DNA of 64,000 nucleotides from assembly GCA_049602155.1 (NCBI GenBank), contig JBMYRH010000002.1:310001-374000 (forward strand), given 5' to 3'. This stretch comes from JBMYRH01 sp049602155 (GTDB lineage Bacteria; Myxococcota_A; UBA9042; PHBI01; JBMYRH01). Every line of letters starts with the position of its first letter. Positions within the stretch are counted from its first letter, which is position 1. Below are positions 41,799 to 51,600 of the stretch, piece by piece. The notes beneath the pieces were generated by a model. It had not been told where the DNA came from, ran no database searches, and saw nothing but the letters and a program-made list of their open reading frames with translations. Made by a program: the position numbers and the translations under genes.

Positions 41799-43667
41799 AT
41801 GAGCGACGAGGCGACCGATGTTCACGACTACCCAGAGCTCAACCTCACCGATCCGCAGCTGACGCTTCGGGCCGTCATCACAGGCATGATCCTCGGTGGT
41901 CTCCTGTCGCTGTGTAACGTCTACATGGGCCTCAAGATCGGCTGGGGCTTCAACATGTCCATCACGGCCGCGCTCTTGAGTTACGGGTTCTATAACGTCA
42001 CGCAGAGGACGATGGGCTCTCGCGAATGGGGGATGCTCGAGAACAACATCAACCAGACCGCAGCGTCGTCAGCCGCCTCGATCTCGTCGGCTGGTCTGGT
42101 GGCCCCCATCCCGGCCTGGACGCTCATCACGGGCAAAGAGCTCGGCCTCGTCGAACTCATCCTTTGGACCCTCTCTGTCTCCCTCGTCGGTGTCGTCGTC
42201 GCCATCAGCTTGCGGCGGCAGATGCTCATCAAGGACGCGCTCCCCTTCCCGGGCGGCATCGCTGCCGGTGAGACCATCAAAGAGATGTACTCGAAGGGCG
42301 CCGAGGCCATGGCGCGCGTGAAGATGTTGATCGGCGGGGCTGTCGCCGGCTCAGCGACGAAGCTGATCGTGAAGTACGCGGCCATTAAGAACATCGTGGT
42401 GCCCGGCGCGGTCGGGACCGCGAGCATGAAGAACCTGACGATGGCGCTTAGCCCTAGCCCGCTCTTCATCGCCGTGGGCGCCATCATCGGCACCCGGGCC
42501 TGCTTGTCGATGCTCGTCGGAGCCATCATGGCCTGGTGTGTCTTTGGCCCGATGGCCATCGAGGCGGGGTGGGTGACAGGGACGCTGACGGTCGACGGTG
42601 TGACGACGACCGTGGCGCTCAGTGACGCTGCCTGGCTTGAAGCCAAAGGCGACAAGGGTTGGTTCAAGGAGCTCGTGACTTGGTTGCTCTGGCCTGGGGT
42701 CGCGATGATGGTCGTCGCCTCGTTGACAGCCTTCAGTTTCTCCTGGCGGTCCATCGTCTCGGCGGTCACTGGTGGCGGGAGCGCGGCCAAGACCGAGGAG
42801 GTCACCGATGACGTCCCGCGCAGCGTGCACATCCCCCTCATCGCGATCGTCTGTGTGGCCTCGGTGGTCATGCAGTACACGATGTTCGGCATCGGCTGGG
42901 CGCTCGCGACCTTTGGGGTGTTTTTGACCTTTGTCCTCGCGATCGTCGCAGCCCGGGTGTCCGGCGAGACTGGCCTCACGCCCGTCGGGGCGATGGGTAA
43001 GGTGACGCAGCTGACCTTCGGCGTGCTCGACCCCGGCAACGTCAGCGCCAACCTGATGGCCGCGAACGTGACCGGCGGTGCGGCCAGTCAGTGCGCGGAT
43101 CTGCTCCACGATATGAAGACTGGCCTCATGATCGGCGCCAGCCCACGCCAACAGACTTACGGGCAGTTCGCCGGTGTGTTCGCGGGGGCAGTCTTTGGCT
43201 CCCTTGGGTACCTCCTGCTGGTTGGGGACGCAGCTCAACTCCAGACCCTGTGGGATGACCCCGAGTGGGCGATGCCTGCCGTGGTGCAGTGGAAGGCCGT
43301 CGCGGAGCTCTTCCAAGGCGGCATTGAGAACCTGCCGCCCGGCGCGGTCGCCGCGATGGTCTGGGGTGGGGTCTATGGCCTCCTCGCCGCGATCTTGGAG
43401 AAGGTCCTCCCGAAGAAGGCCGCCGCGTGGGTCCCGAGCCCCACGGCGGTCGGGTTGGCCTTTGTCATCCCAGCCTACTACTCGGTGTCGATGGCCTTCG
43501 GGGGCATCCTCGCCTGGCTCTTGATGAAGCGCTACAAGGCCTGGTCGACGCGCTTCATGATCGTCCTCGCTGCCGGGGTCATCGCCGGCGACAGCCTGAC
43601 CGGTGTGGGGGTGGCGCTCTCGGAGTTAGACTACGCGTTGCTCTGGGCGAAGATCGTGGGGGGCTAG
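41799..43667 (+). CDS. OPT-family (oligopeptide/siderophore) transporter
   Basis: A 622-aa inner-membrane protein with about 14-16 hydrophobic segments. The N-terminal LTLRAVITGMILGGLLSL with NVYMGLKIGWG and the NNINQTAASSAASISSAG segment are hallmarks of the OPT superfamily, which imports peptides, metal-chelates or glutathione with protons. LPFPGGIAAGETIKEMY is another conserved OPT motif. The start at 41799 has GGAG 7 nt upstream. Length fits bacterial OPTs. The lipoprotein gene starts 3 nt after the stop, so the two are probably co-transcribed. Confidence 0.9.
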   Translation: MSDEATDVHDYPELNLTDPQLTLRAVITGMILGGLLSLCNVYMGLKIGWGFNMSITAALLSYGFYNVTQRTMGSREWGMLENNINQTAASSAASISSAGLVAPIPAWTLITGKELGLVELILWTLSVSLVGVVVAISLRRQMLIKDALPFPGGIAAGETIKEMYSKGAEAMARVKMLIGGAVAGSATKLIVKYAAIKNIVVPGAVGTASMKNLTMALSPSPLFIAVGAIIGTRACLSMLVGAIMAWCVFGPMAIEAGWVTGTLTVDGVTTTVALSDAAWLEAKGDKGWFKELVTWLLWPGVAMMVVASLTAFSFSWRSIVSAVTGGGSAAKTEEVTDDVPRSVHIPLIAIVCVASVVMQYTMFGIGWALATFGVFLTFVLAIVAARVSGETGLTPVGAMGKVTQLTFGVLDPGNVSANLMAANVTGGAASQCADLLHDMKTGLMIGASPRQQTYGQFAGVFAGAVFGSLGYLLLVGDAAQLQTLWDDPEWAMPAVVQWKAVAELFQGGIENLPPGAVAAMVWGGVYGLLAAILEKVLPKKAAAWVPSPTAVGLAFVIPAYYSVSMAFGGILAWLLMKRYKAWSTRFMIVLAAGVIAGDSLTGVGVALSELDYALLWAKIVGG

Positions 43668-43670
43668 TCG

Positions 43671-44966
43671 ATGCACTGCTTACACCACCGTGCGCTCTTC
43701 GCGGCGACGATCATGCTCACGGCAGGCTGTGGAGTCACGGCAGAGTCGGTGTCTTCAGGTGAGGATACTGACCTGCAGTCCAATAACGACGCGACCTCCG
43801 AGGTCACGTCGGATATCAGGGCAGGGGAAGACGTTGGCCCCGCGATTGACGCAGAGGCACCAGAGTTGACGCGAGGGCAAGCCATCCGTCTGAAGTACGA
43901 CGGGCTCTTTGAGGAGGTCGAGACCTTCCTCCATGACCCCGAGCTTTGCGTAGACGGGCACTGGCAGCTCCACTACGGCGACGGTCAGATGTATGGCCCG
44001 TCCTTTGATTTGAAGCAGTGGCGTGTCACCGGTGAAGAGGTCCATCGAGACCGCGCGCTTGAGGTCTTGGAGGTCAATCGACAGAGCGTCGTCGCCGCGA
44101 CTGAAGATCTCCTCGGCGCGATGGATGACCTTGAGACCATCGCGATGTCGCTCTTGAGCTTGGTGGAGTGCGGCCTCTATCTCGACGACGCCACGGCATA
44201 TCGCGAAGCCGCTGACGGCTTGATTGAGCCGCTGGATGAGCTCGCCTTAGGCCTCGGCGATTACCTGTCTATCGACGCTGGCGAGTTCGCGGCGACCACC
44301 TATGGGCCGACCGCGCTCACGGCGTTCTTGGCGTTGCTTCATTTTGAGTACGTCATCGCCTACCCGGACCACAACGCGAGCCACCACATTGCGCGCGGCG
44401 AGGCGGTGCTCGAGGCGGTCTACAACACCGCTTGGGATGCTGAGATGGCGACCTTCGCGTTTGCGCCCGGGAACACCAAGCGCTACCTCTACCCGAGCAT
44501 CACGATGATGCTCGCCTATGCGCGGGGCTATGCGCTCACTGGTGATCCGCTCCACCTCGCGCGCTTCTGGCAAGCCTATGAGGGCATCCAGCCGCTCAAA
44601 GACCCCGCCGGAGACCACTACTACTCCCCCTACAGCGCGGACTCGATGGGGGCGACAGATGAAGACTACACGACGCTCTCGAGCCAGAACTACTTGATGC
44701 TCGCCTTGCTCGCGGCCTACGAGGCCACAGGTGACGAGGCGCTCTTGGACGAGGTCGACCTCAACTTGGGCTTCATCGCCGATAACCTCGTCTCAGAGGG
44801 CCGCATTTTGCACCACTGGATGAACGGCATGATGGCCCAACCCGAAGACCCTTACGACTATTGCCTCGGCTGCAATGCCCAGTCGCTTTACATCTTGCTG
44901 CTCGTTGGTGACGCCACTTATACAGTCCCCCCTGAGCATGACGAAGGAGCCCCCGATGTTAGATAG
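43671..44966 (+). CDS. Lipoprotein with alpha/alpha-barrel-like domain
   Basis: A 431-aa lipoprotein (lipobox TAGC) with an acidic Ser/Asp/Glu linker to about residue 65. The rest is helical hairpins with conserved aromatic and acidic residues at loop positions (HWQLHYGDGQMYG; YLYPSITMMLAYARGYALTG; YYSPYSADS; DYCLGCNAQSLY), the style of six-hairpin (alpha/alpha)6 glycosidases, lyases or terpenoid cyclase-fold proteins. No exact family recognised. It follows the OPT gene by 3 nt and overlaps the next gene by 11 nt, so a role with the transporter, such as trimming or capturing its substrate, is possible (inference). Confidence 0.75.
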   Translation: MHCLHHRALFAATIMLTAGCGVTAESVSSGEDTDLQSNNDATSEVTSDIRAGEDVGPAIDAEAPELTRGQAIRLKYDGLFEEVETFLHDPELCVDGHWQLHYGDGQMYGPSFDLKQWRVTGEEVHRDRALEVLEVNRQSVVAATEDLLGAMDDLETIAMSLLSLVECGLYLDDATAYREAADGLIEPLDELALGLGDYLSIDAGEFAATTYGPTALTAFLALLHFEYVIAYPDHNASHHIARGEAVLEAVYNTAWDAEMATFAFAPGNTKRYLYPSITMMLAYARGYALTGDPLHLARFWQAYEGIQPLKDPAGDHYYSPYSADSMGATDEDYTTLSSQNYLMLALLAAYEATGDEALLDEVDLNLGFIADNLVSEGRILHHWMNGMMAQPEDPYDYCLGCNAQSLYILLLVGDATYTVPPEHDEGAPDVR

Positions 44967-45279
44967 CCCCATTGGTCGCCTGCGCCTCATCGGCATGATT
45001 GAAGGCCTCTCGTACCTCCTGCTCTTAGGCATCGCGATGCCGCTCAAGTATATGGCCGGCATGCCCGAGGCCGTCAGCGTCGTCGGGATGGCTCACGGGG
45101 TGCTCTTCTGTGTCTTCGCGTTGGCGCTCTTGAACGCTCACATGGACTGCGAGTGGACCCTCAAGCGGTCCGCGTTCCTCTTTATCGCGGCGGTCTTGCC
45201 CTTCGGCCCCTTCGTCGTGGATGGGGGACTCAAGCGCGAGCAGGCCGAACGCGCACAGTCTGAGCCTCAATCGGCCTGA
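44956..45279 (+). CDS. DUF3817-like small membrane protein
   Basis: A 107-aa inner-membrane protein with about three hydrophobic helices (LSYLLLLGIAMPLKYM; VGMAHGVLFCVFALALLN; AFLFIAAVLPFGPFVVD). The order and the motifs GMIEGLSYLLLL and GMAHGVLF match DUF3817, a small family of unknown function. The ATG at 44956 has GAAGGAG 6 nt upstream and overlaps the previous gene by 11 nt, which suggests translational coupling. Confidence 0.85.
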   Translation: MLDSPIGRLRLIGMIEGLSYLLLLGIAMPLKYMAGMPEAVSVVGMAHGVLFCVFALALLNAHMDCEWTLKRSAFLFIAAVLPFGPFVVDGGLKREQAERAQSEPQSA

Positions 45280-45334
45280 CCTCGCGGCTGGACCTGGCGC
45301 GTCGAGTCTGGTTCCTTGGAGAGACCGAGGTACC

Positions 45335-46651
45335 ATGATGAATCCGATGTTTTCCGCGGCGATCCTCGCCGTGACCGCATGCCTTTTTGCCTGCTCTACT
45401 GCCCCTGAGGGGGGGACTGCGGCACCTTCAGGTGTCGACCAGAGTTCGGGAGGAGAGCTGACCTCGGACGCCGCGTCTGCCGCGACAGGTGAGCCCGTCG
45501 CCGACACGGTCACTCTGGATGTCGCTGTGGTCAGTGACTCGGCGACCGTGAGCGACGCTGAGGTGGACCAAGAGACTGAAGAGACCCCACCCGAGAGTGA
45601 TGCGGGGGCGGCCACCGAGGACACTAGCCTGACAAACGGCGGCGATGAGGCGGACGACGTGACCACCGACGCCCTCGATGATGCTGCGTCGCCGCTCCAG
45701 GACACGGAGAGCCCCTCGGACGCCGATCAGCTGTCTGACGCCTCCGGTAACCCGGACAGCTTGGACAAGCCGGACAGCCTTGAGAAGCCCGACGTGCCGC
45801 CAAGCAAACCTGACGTCGGCCCGAATACAGACGCTGTCATCGGCGTGCCGCTTGATGACGTTGGCCCCTTTGACGATGCCGAGGGTGAGGAGGACGGCGG
45901 TAAGCCTGGGTTCCCTGGGTTCCCTAATCCGCAGGACGCGGGCCCTGAGTCGGACGCCACAGAGCCGTCTGGGGCTGGTCTTTACCTCGTGAGCGTTGAT
46001 TATTACGGGACAGATCTGCTCAAGATTGACGCTGAGACTGGGGACACGACGCCCATCTGCACGCTGGAGTACTCGACCTACCCGTCGCTGACCTTCAGCC
46101 GAGAGAACGTGCTCTACGCGTCTCGTGGTGGCAGCTCGCTCGACATCATCGACCCCTGCACCTGTGAGATCACCTCTGTCGGGAGCTATGAGGGCTACTC
46201 AGGGGTCAATGGCATCACGAGTGACTACGGCCTCAACCTCTTCGGGGTCGCCAACACGCAGGACGAGTTCATCGCGATCTCAACCAGCGAGGGCACCGCG
46301 GAGAGCATCGGCTCGCTGGGCCTCAACTTTGGCTCGACAGGTGCGACCTGGTCCGAAGAGGAGCAGGCCGTCTATGCGATCGATGCGACCACGGATGCGC
46401 TCTACACCATCGCGCCAGACACCGGCGAGGCGACGCTCGTGACGGCGCTCGATATGCTCTTTGGCATCACGGTCGGGATTGAGATGCACCCGGGCAACGG
46501 GGTCATCTATGCCTGCAGTGACAACGCGAACCTGCTGACCGTGGATCCTGAGACGGGGCATGTGACCGACTTGGGGCCCATGCTCCACAGCGGGTTTTGC
46601 ACGAATTTAGCTGCCCCCTGGCAGCCTGTCGCGTGCCTCGAGGAGCTCTAA
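45335..46651 (+). CDS. Beta-propeller lipoprotein with long acidic linker (copy 1)
   Basis: A 438-aa lipoprotein (lipobox LFAC near residue 19). Residues about 20-215 are low-complexity, Asp/Thr/Ser/Glu-rich and surely disordered. The C-terminal 223 residues (from LYLVSVDYYG) are blade-like repeats (YPSLTFSRENVLYASR; GVNGITSDYGLNLFG; GATWSEEEQAVYAIDA; GIEMHPGNGVIYACSD) with a conserved CTC motif (DPCTCEI). The gene at 55190 encodes a close paralogue of this domain with an unrelated linker of the same length. Two ATGs in tandem (45335, 45338) follow a GA-rich SD. A surface-exposed binding module on a stalk is the likely picture; the ligand is unknown. Confidence 0.82.
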   Translation: MMNPMFSAAILAVTACLFACSTAPEGGTAAPSGVDQSSGGELTSDAASAATGEPVADTVTLDVAVVSDSATVSDAEVDQETEETPPESDAGAATEDTSLTNGGDEADDVTTDALDDAASPLQDTESPSDADQLSDASGNPDSLDKPDSLEKPDVPPSKPDVGPNTDAVIGVPLDDVGPFDDAEGEEDGGKPGFPGFPNPQDAGPESDATEPSGAGLYLVSVDYYGTDLLKIDAETGDTTPICTLEYSTYPSLTFSRENVLYASRGGSSLDIIDPCTCEITSVGSYEGYSGVNGITSDYGLNLFGVANTQDEFIAISTSEGTAESIGSLGLNFGSTGATWSEEEQAVYAIDATTDALYTIAPDTGEATLVTALDMLFGITVGIEMHPGNGVIYACSDNANLLTVDPETGHVTDLGPMLHSGFCTNLAAPWQPVACLEEL

Positions 46652-46741
46652 GCCGGTATGAAGACCGCGCGCCTCGGTGCGGCTGACCGCGATGACTCGT
46701 GTTACGCTCTGGGCTGTTTGGCAGCTTGAGAGGGGGCCTCA

Positions 46742-48607
46742 ATGCGCGATGTATGTCTGCTCATGTTGTGTGCGCTGTTACTCGGTGTCTCGTCGGTTCA
46801 CGCCGCCGTGCCAGCGCATGTGCCGGTTCAGGGGACCTTGCGCGACAACGCGGGGCAGCCCGTGATGGAGGGCGCCTTCCGCATGAGCGTCGCGCTCTAC
46901 GCGAGCGAGGATGCGGCTGAGGCAGCCTGGGAGGGCAGCTGGCCCGAGGATCCCACCGCGAACTGCGTGGCTGACACGGCGGGCTGCGTCATCGTCCGTG
47001 CCGGCGCGTTCCGGCTCGAGCTGCCCGTCGCCCCGGAGCTCTTTGCTGCGGGGAACGTCTGGCTTGGGCTTCAAGTCGAAGAGGAGCCCGAGCTCCCACG
47101 ACGTCGGCTCGGTGCGACCCCCTATGCGTTTCATGCGGCCAGCGCCGCCGGGCTCGCCTGCTCGGGGTGTGTCACGGCTGAGGCCCTGAGCGCCGACGCT
47201 GTCGCGACGGTCGCCGCCGCGGCGGCCGCTGAGGTTCAGCTGGCGCCGCCGACCTTGGGCTCGGTCTCTCAGGGGCTCTTGACCCACGCGTTTGTCGACA
47301 CGTTCACCTACCCGGGGGTGATCGCCATCCCCGACAATTTCCCGCCAGGGCTGACGGTGACCCTCGAGGTCGAAGATGTGGGTGTCGCGGAGGCGATCCG
47401 GGTCGAGGTGGGGTTGAGCAATTCGGACATCTCGACCGTGAGCTTATCGTTGACCGACCCAAACGGCGGCGTGCACGTGCTCTACGACGGGGGCGGGGAG
47501 GGCGAAGTGCTGGAGGGCGCTTGGCCGATGCCAGACGCGCTCGTCACGGGAGATCTCGGGGCTTGGGCCGGACAGGACCCGACCGGTACTTGGAGCCTAA
47601 GCGTGGTCGACAGCGGGTTTCTCAATAATGCCCAGGATGGGGAGATCTCCGCGTGGCGCATCACCGTCGACACGGTCTCTGACACCAAGGTCGAGGCCAA
47701 GGCGGACCTCATCGTCACAGGGAGCGCTCAAGTCGGGCCGAGTGACGCCGAGTGTGTCGCCAAAGCGGCTGGCACCGTGGCCTTTGACCCAACGTCGAAG
47801 AGCCTGATGGTCTGTGACGGTCAGGCGTGGCTTCGGCTCAAGACCTGTGACCCGCAATGCCCATTGCCTAGCGCGGTGACCTGCGGGGTGTCGATCGTGA
47901 GCGCCTGTGACGACGCGTGCTCCGGGACTGGCACCGCCATGGACCCCGCGGCCTGCCTCGGCGCGGTCAGCACGACGGCTTGCGGGGTGCCTGTCCAAGA
48001 CAGCTGTGGCAACGACTGCGGACTCAACGGCACCGCCCCAAGCTCAGATGCATGCCCCAACGCCTCAGACGTGGCGTGTGGACAGGGCATCTCGGACACC
48101 TGTGGGAACCTGTGCTCAGGGCAGGGTGAGAGCTGCGCGGTTGGGAGCTGCCTGAGCGGCGCCTGCTGTGGCGATCAGTCGACCGACGGCTCCGAGCAGT
48201 GTGATGACGGCAACCAGGTCGATGGGGACGGCTGCTCGGCGCAGTGCCAGGATGAGGGCGTCGATTATCGCGGCTACGTGACTTGGGGGCAGGACTGTTC
48301 GAGTCAGAGTGACGCTGTGCAGGACCAGACGATGAACAGCCTGTGTCAGTCGACCTATGGCAGCGGCGCCAGAGCGGCGACTGTGGAGGAGATCTACTCG
48401 GGGGCTATCTCAGGACTGCCGTCCTTTAACAGCTCTGGGGAGCACCTCTTAGGGACGTGCCCCGATTGTGCCGGCAACAGCTCTGGTTGCGTCTCAGGGC
48501 ATTGTCGTAAATGCGTGGATCCGAATGCTCAATGGCCGTCCAGCTCTGACGGTGGTTGGAACACCAACTGCTGCAACTCAAGCCGCTCGGCGATCTGCGT
48601 CGACTGA
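46742..48607 (+). CDS. Secreted multi-domain protein with P-domain and Cys-rich repeats
   Basis: A 621-aa exported protein: signal peptide (1-21); residues about 22-150 an N-terminal beta domain starting VPVQGTLRDNAGQPV, found in many exported Myxococcota proteins; about 175-310 a proprotein-convertase P-domain (FTYPGVIAIPDNFPPG; LSLTDPNGGVHVLYDGG; GTWSLSVVDSG); then several C-x-C-rich repeats (VQDSCGNDCGLNGTAP) and a DUF4215-like myxobacterial Cys repeat (EQCDDGNQVDGDGCSAQC). The last 110 residues, with four Cys pairs, are unassigned. There is no lipobox. P-domains usually accompany proteases, yet no catalytic domain is present, so this is a protease-less P-domain protein. GAGAGGGGG precedes the ATG. 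Confidence 0.82.
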   Translation: MRDVCLLMLCALLLGVSSVHAAVPAHVPVQGTLRDNAGQPVMEGAFRMSVALYASEDAAEAAWEGSWPEDPTANCVADTAGCVIVRAGAFRLELPVAPELFAAGNVWLGLQVEEEPELPRRRLGATPYAFHAASAAGLACSGCVTAEALSADAVATVAAAAAAEVQLAPPTLGSVSQGLLTHAFVDTFTYPGVIAIPDNFPPGLTVTLEVEDVGVAEAIRVEVGLSNSDISTVSLSLTDPNGGVHVLYDGGGEGEVLEGAWPMPDALVTGDLGAWAGQDPTGTWSLSVVDSGFLNNAQDGEISAWRITVDTVSDTKVEAKADLIVTGSAQVGPSDAECVAKAAGTVAFDPTSKSLMVCDGQAWLRLKTCDPQCPLPSAVTCGVSIVSACDDACSGTGTAMDPAACLGAVSTTACGVPVQDSCGNDCGLNGTAPSSDACPNASDVACGQGISDTCGNLCSGQGESCAVGSCLSGACCGDQSTDGSEQCDDGNQVDGDGCSAQCQDEGVDYRGYVTWGQDCSSQSDAVQDQTMNSLCQSTYGSGARAATVEEIYSGAISGLPSFNSSGEHLLGTCPDCAGNSSGCVSGHCRKCVDPNAQWPSSSDGGWNTNCCNSSRSAICVD

Positions 48608-48625
48608 GGCCCCTCTCCCGGGGCC
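48608..48625. terminator. Short GC hairpin between convergent genes
   Basis: GGCCCC, a 6-nt loop, then GGGGCC, starting right after the stop at 48607 and ending 4 nt before the opposite gene's stop. No T-run; probably a bidirectional end hairpin. Confidence 0.4.
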
Positions 48626-48629
48626 CTCG

Positions 48630-51600
48630 TTAGGGGTTGGGGCTACAGTATCCGCCTGTCGCAGCCGGTATGCAGTGCTCGTCATCGGGGCAGTCCGTAA
48701 CCTGGGTATCGCCGTCGTTGCAGTCTAACCCCCCAGTCACCGACTCGTTGCCCATCCAGGTGGCCGGATCGTAGGGGCACGGGACGAAGCCGTCTTCGTC
48801 TCCGTCGACCTCATTGGAGGCGATAGTCTCAGCATTGCAGTCGTTTTTCACGCCGTCGCAGAGCTCATCTGCGCCGGGGTAGACGGCCTTGTTGTTGTCA
48901 TTGCAGTCGATCCCCACCAAGGGAGGCGCCTCGGGTGACATCCATCCCGTCGTCAGCCAGCCATTGCACTCAATGTAGCCGTCGCCATCATCGTCGACCT
49001 CATTGGAGGCGATAGTCTCATCATTGCAGTTGTTTTTCACGCCGTCGCAGAGCTCCTCTGCGCCAGGGTGCACGGAATCGTTGGCCGGGTCGCAATCGCC
49101 GAAGCCGTTGGTGGGCTCTCCATATATCCCCAGCCAGGTCTCTCCATTGTTCATGCACGCGACGTAGCCATCACCGTCGAGATCGAACTCTCCCTCGGGC
49201 AAGACGCCGTCACAGTTGCTGTCGACGCCGTCGCAGAGCTCCGTGTCAGACAGCTTTTCCCAGTACTGGTGGTTGTTGTCGTCACAGTCCTTCCCGATAT
49301 TCGGCTGAATTGAGCCTAACCACGGGGTACCTTGGTAGTTGCAGCCAACATAGCTGTCGGCGTCGAGGTCTTGCTCATTGTCTGGCAAGATGCCGTCACA
49401 GTCGGTGTCGACGCCGTCGCACGCCTCCACTGCTCCCGGGTAGATCGTAGGATCTGCGTCGTTGCAATCGCATGCGGCGTCAAAGCCGTCGGTGTCGCCG
49501 TCGATCTCGACATTCGCGTCGAAGGGGCAGGAATCCTGAGCGTCCGGGATGCCGTCGCCGTCATCGTCAGGATCACCAAGGTCACAGAGGCCGTCCGCGT
49601 CGCTGTCCTTTCCGTCGCCATAGGAGTTAGCGGTGCCCGCTACTGCGCAATCGTCGCAACCATCGTCGTCGGAGTCACCGCAGATAAAGGTGTTGTAGTC
49701 ATCTGGGTCGAGGTCGTTTTCCACCACGTCGTTGTCGATGTCCGGGTCTGTGCAGTTGTCAGTGCCGTCGTTGTCAAAGTCGAAGTCGCCGATGCACTGC
49801 CCTTGTTCACAGGTGTCAGCGACCGAGCAGTCGTCATCATCGTCGCAGGCGAACCCTTCGGCTAATGACCACGTCGTCTTGGAGATCTCGCTCAGACACG
49901 CTTGACATTGGTTTGCGGGGTTTAGGCTGCCTTCATCACGGCACTGCCCGTTTATCTTGCATGCTGGGCAGGGCTCAGCCTCACACATGTCTAAGATATC
50001 GGAGTCTAGCGCATACGAGGCCCCGCATGGTCGGTCAGCTGGGCAATCATCATGGGAGGTGCACAATTTGTTACAGAGGAAGCTCGTCTGAGTCTGGATC
50101 GATGTGCAGATGTGGCCTGTTTGGCATGAGCTGTTCGAACTACAGGGGGCGTCAAGGGAGCCCTCGCCGACATCGCCGCAAATGAAGCTCTGAGTGGCGT
50201 CAACAAAGAGGCACCCCTGACCATCCTCGCAGCCTTGCGCGCCCATCGGGCAGTAGGGGTTGCACGCTGCTCCAATAGGCGCTGTGATGAAACATCCGTT
50301 GCACGTCGGGCTCGAAGAGGGGCTCCCGATGCACTCACCGAAGAGACTACAGGTGTCCTCGTCGGTGCATAGATCAGCATCGTCGCACGCGACGTCAGGC
50401 GTCATGGTCCAGCCCGTCAGGTTGCTCGCGCTGACGCATGCAAAGCAGGGCGTATCGGGCTGAGGGGCTCCTTCTGGGACACAGGCCCCATCGATTACGC
50501 AGCCCTCGCAAGCAGGTGGCTCGCAGATCTTGATGTCAACGGCGTCGGCCGAGACGTTCAAAGCGCACTCGAAATCTTCAGGGCAAGGTTTGTCGTCCGA
50601 GCAGACCTGGTTGCAGGTCCCGATATCTGTCCCCGGCAATGCCACGCAAAAGAGGCCGGTGGCGCACTCCCCATCGCTGCAGACCTCCCCGTACTCTTTT
50701 TGTGCGCTCTCAGTGGCCTTGCACACGGCGGCCGTGCTCAGCTCAGGGTGATAGTCGAAGATGCAGGTGTCACCCGCGATGCAGCCTTGGGCGCCGGCGT
50801 CGCAGAAGGGATTACACTCGGCGTCATCGCTGTGCGCCGGGGTGCTGCACTCCAGGCCGTAACAGGTGTCGCTGTACACCGGGCTCCAAGACTCCGCGCT
50901 CATTGCCTTATTACACTCTAAGCACGTGTTTGCGGGGTCAGGGTGGGGCTCTCCGTCCAGGACGCAGGCACCATCGATTATGCAGCCCTCGCACTGGGGC
51001 GGTTCGCACATCCACATCTGAAACTGTAGGTCTGGGCCGGCGTAGTACCAAATGTTGCACTCGCGTCCCGTGGGGCAGTCATCTGAGGTGACGCAGAAGG
51101 GCTGGCAGATCTTCTCGGATTGGAAGGGGCTGTTGGTGCACACATGGCCGCTCGTACAGTCTTCGTGGCTCAGGCAGACCGCATCAGTAGAGAGGGTGCC
51201 GCCCTCGGACGAGCATTCAAAGGTGTTGTTCTCGTTGAGTATGCAGGTCTCATCGTCCCCGCAGCCTTGAGCACCAGCGGGGCAATAGGCGTTGCATGCC
51301 GCGCCGGTCGGGTAGGGGAGGTCGCACGCGAGGTGCTCGGTACAGACGCCGACCTCCGTGCCGTTTGAGAGGGGGACGAGTTCGCACTCAGTCGATGGGA
51401 AGATCTCAGCGCAATCCGAACCACTCTGGCAGAAGCTTCGGCACGCCAGGCCATTTTCCCCGGTGACGCAGGTGAGCCCGACGCCGCAGTCATCCCACGT
51501 CGCGCAGGGCTCCCCGGCCTTGAGGGTGCCGGTTTCGGCGCACAGCAGCGTGTCGTCCCCCTCGGCCAAAGCGCAGGACGTGCCCTCAGCGCACCCCTGC

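Noticed and set aside
42351..43316. Long antisense frames (321 and 353 aa) over the OPT transporter gene
   Set aside because: They lack start signals and have the unnatural composition of reverse-complement shadow; the sense frame has OPT motifs.
49332..49865. Val-rich + strand frame inside the MopE-like gene
   Set aside because: It is the complement of repeated Asp-rich codons and has no independent support.
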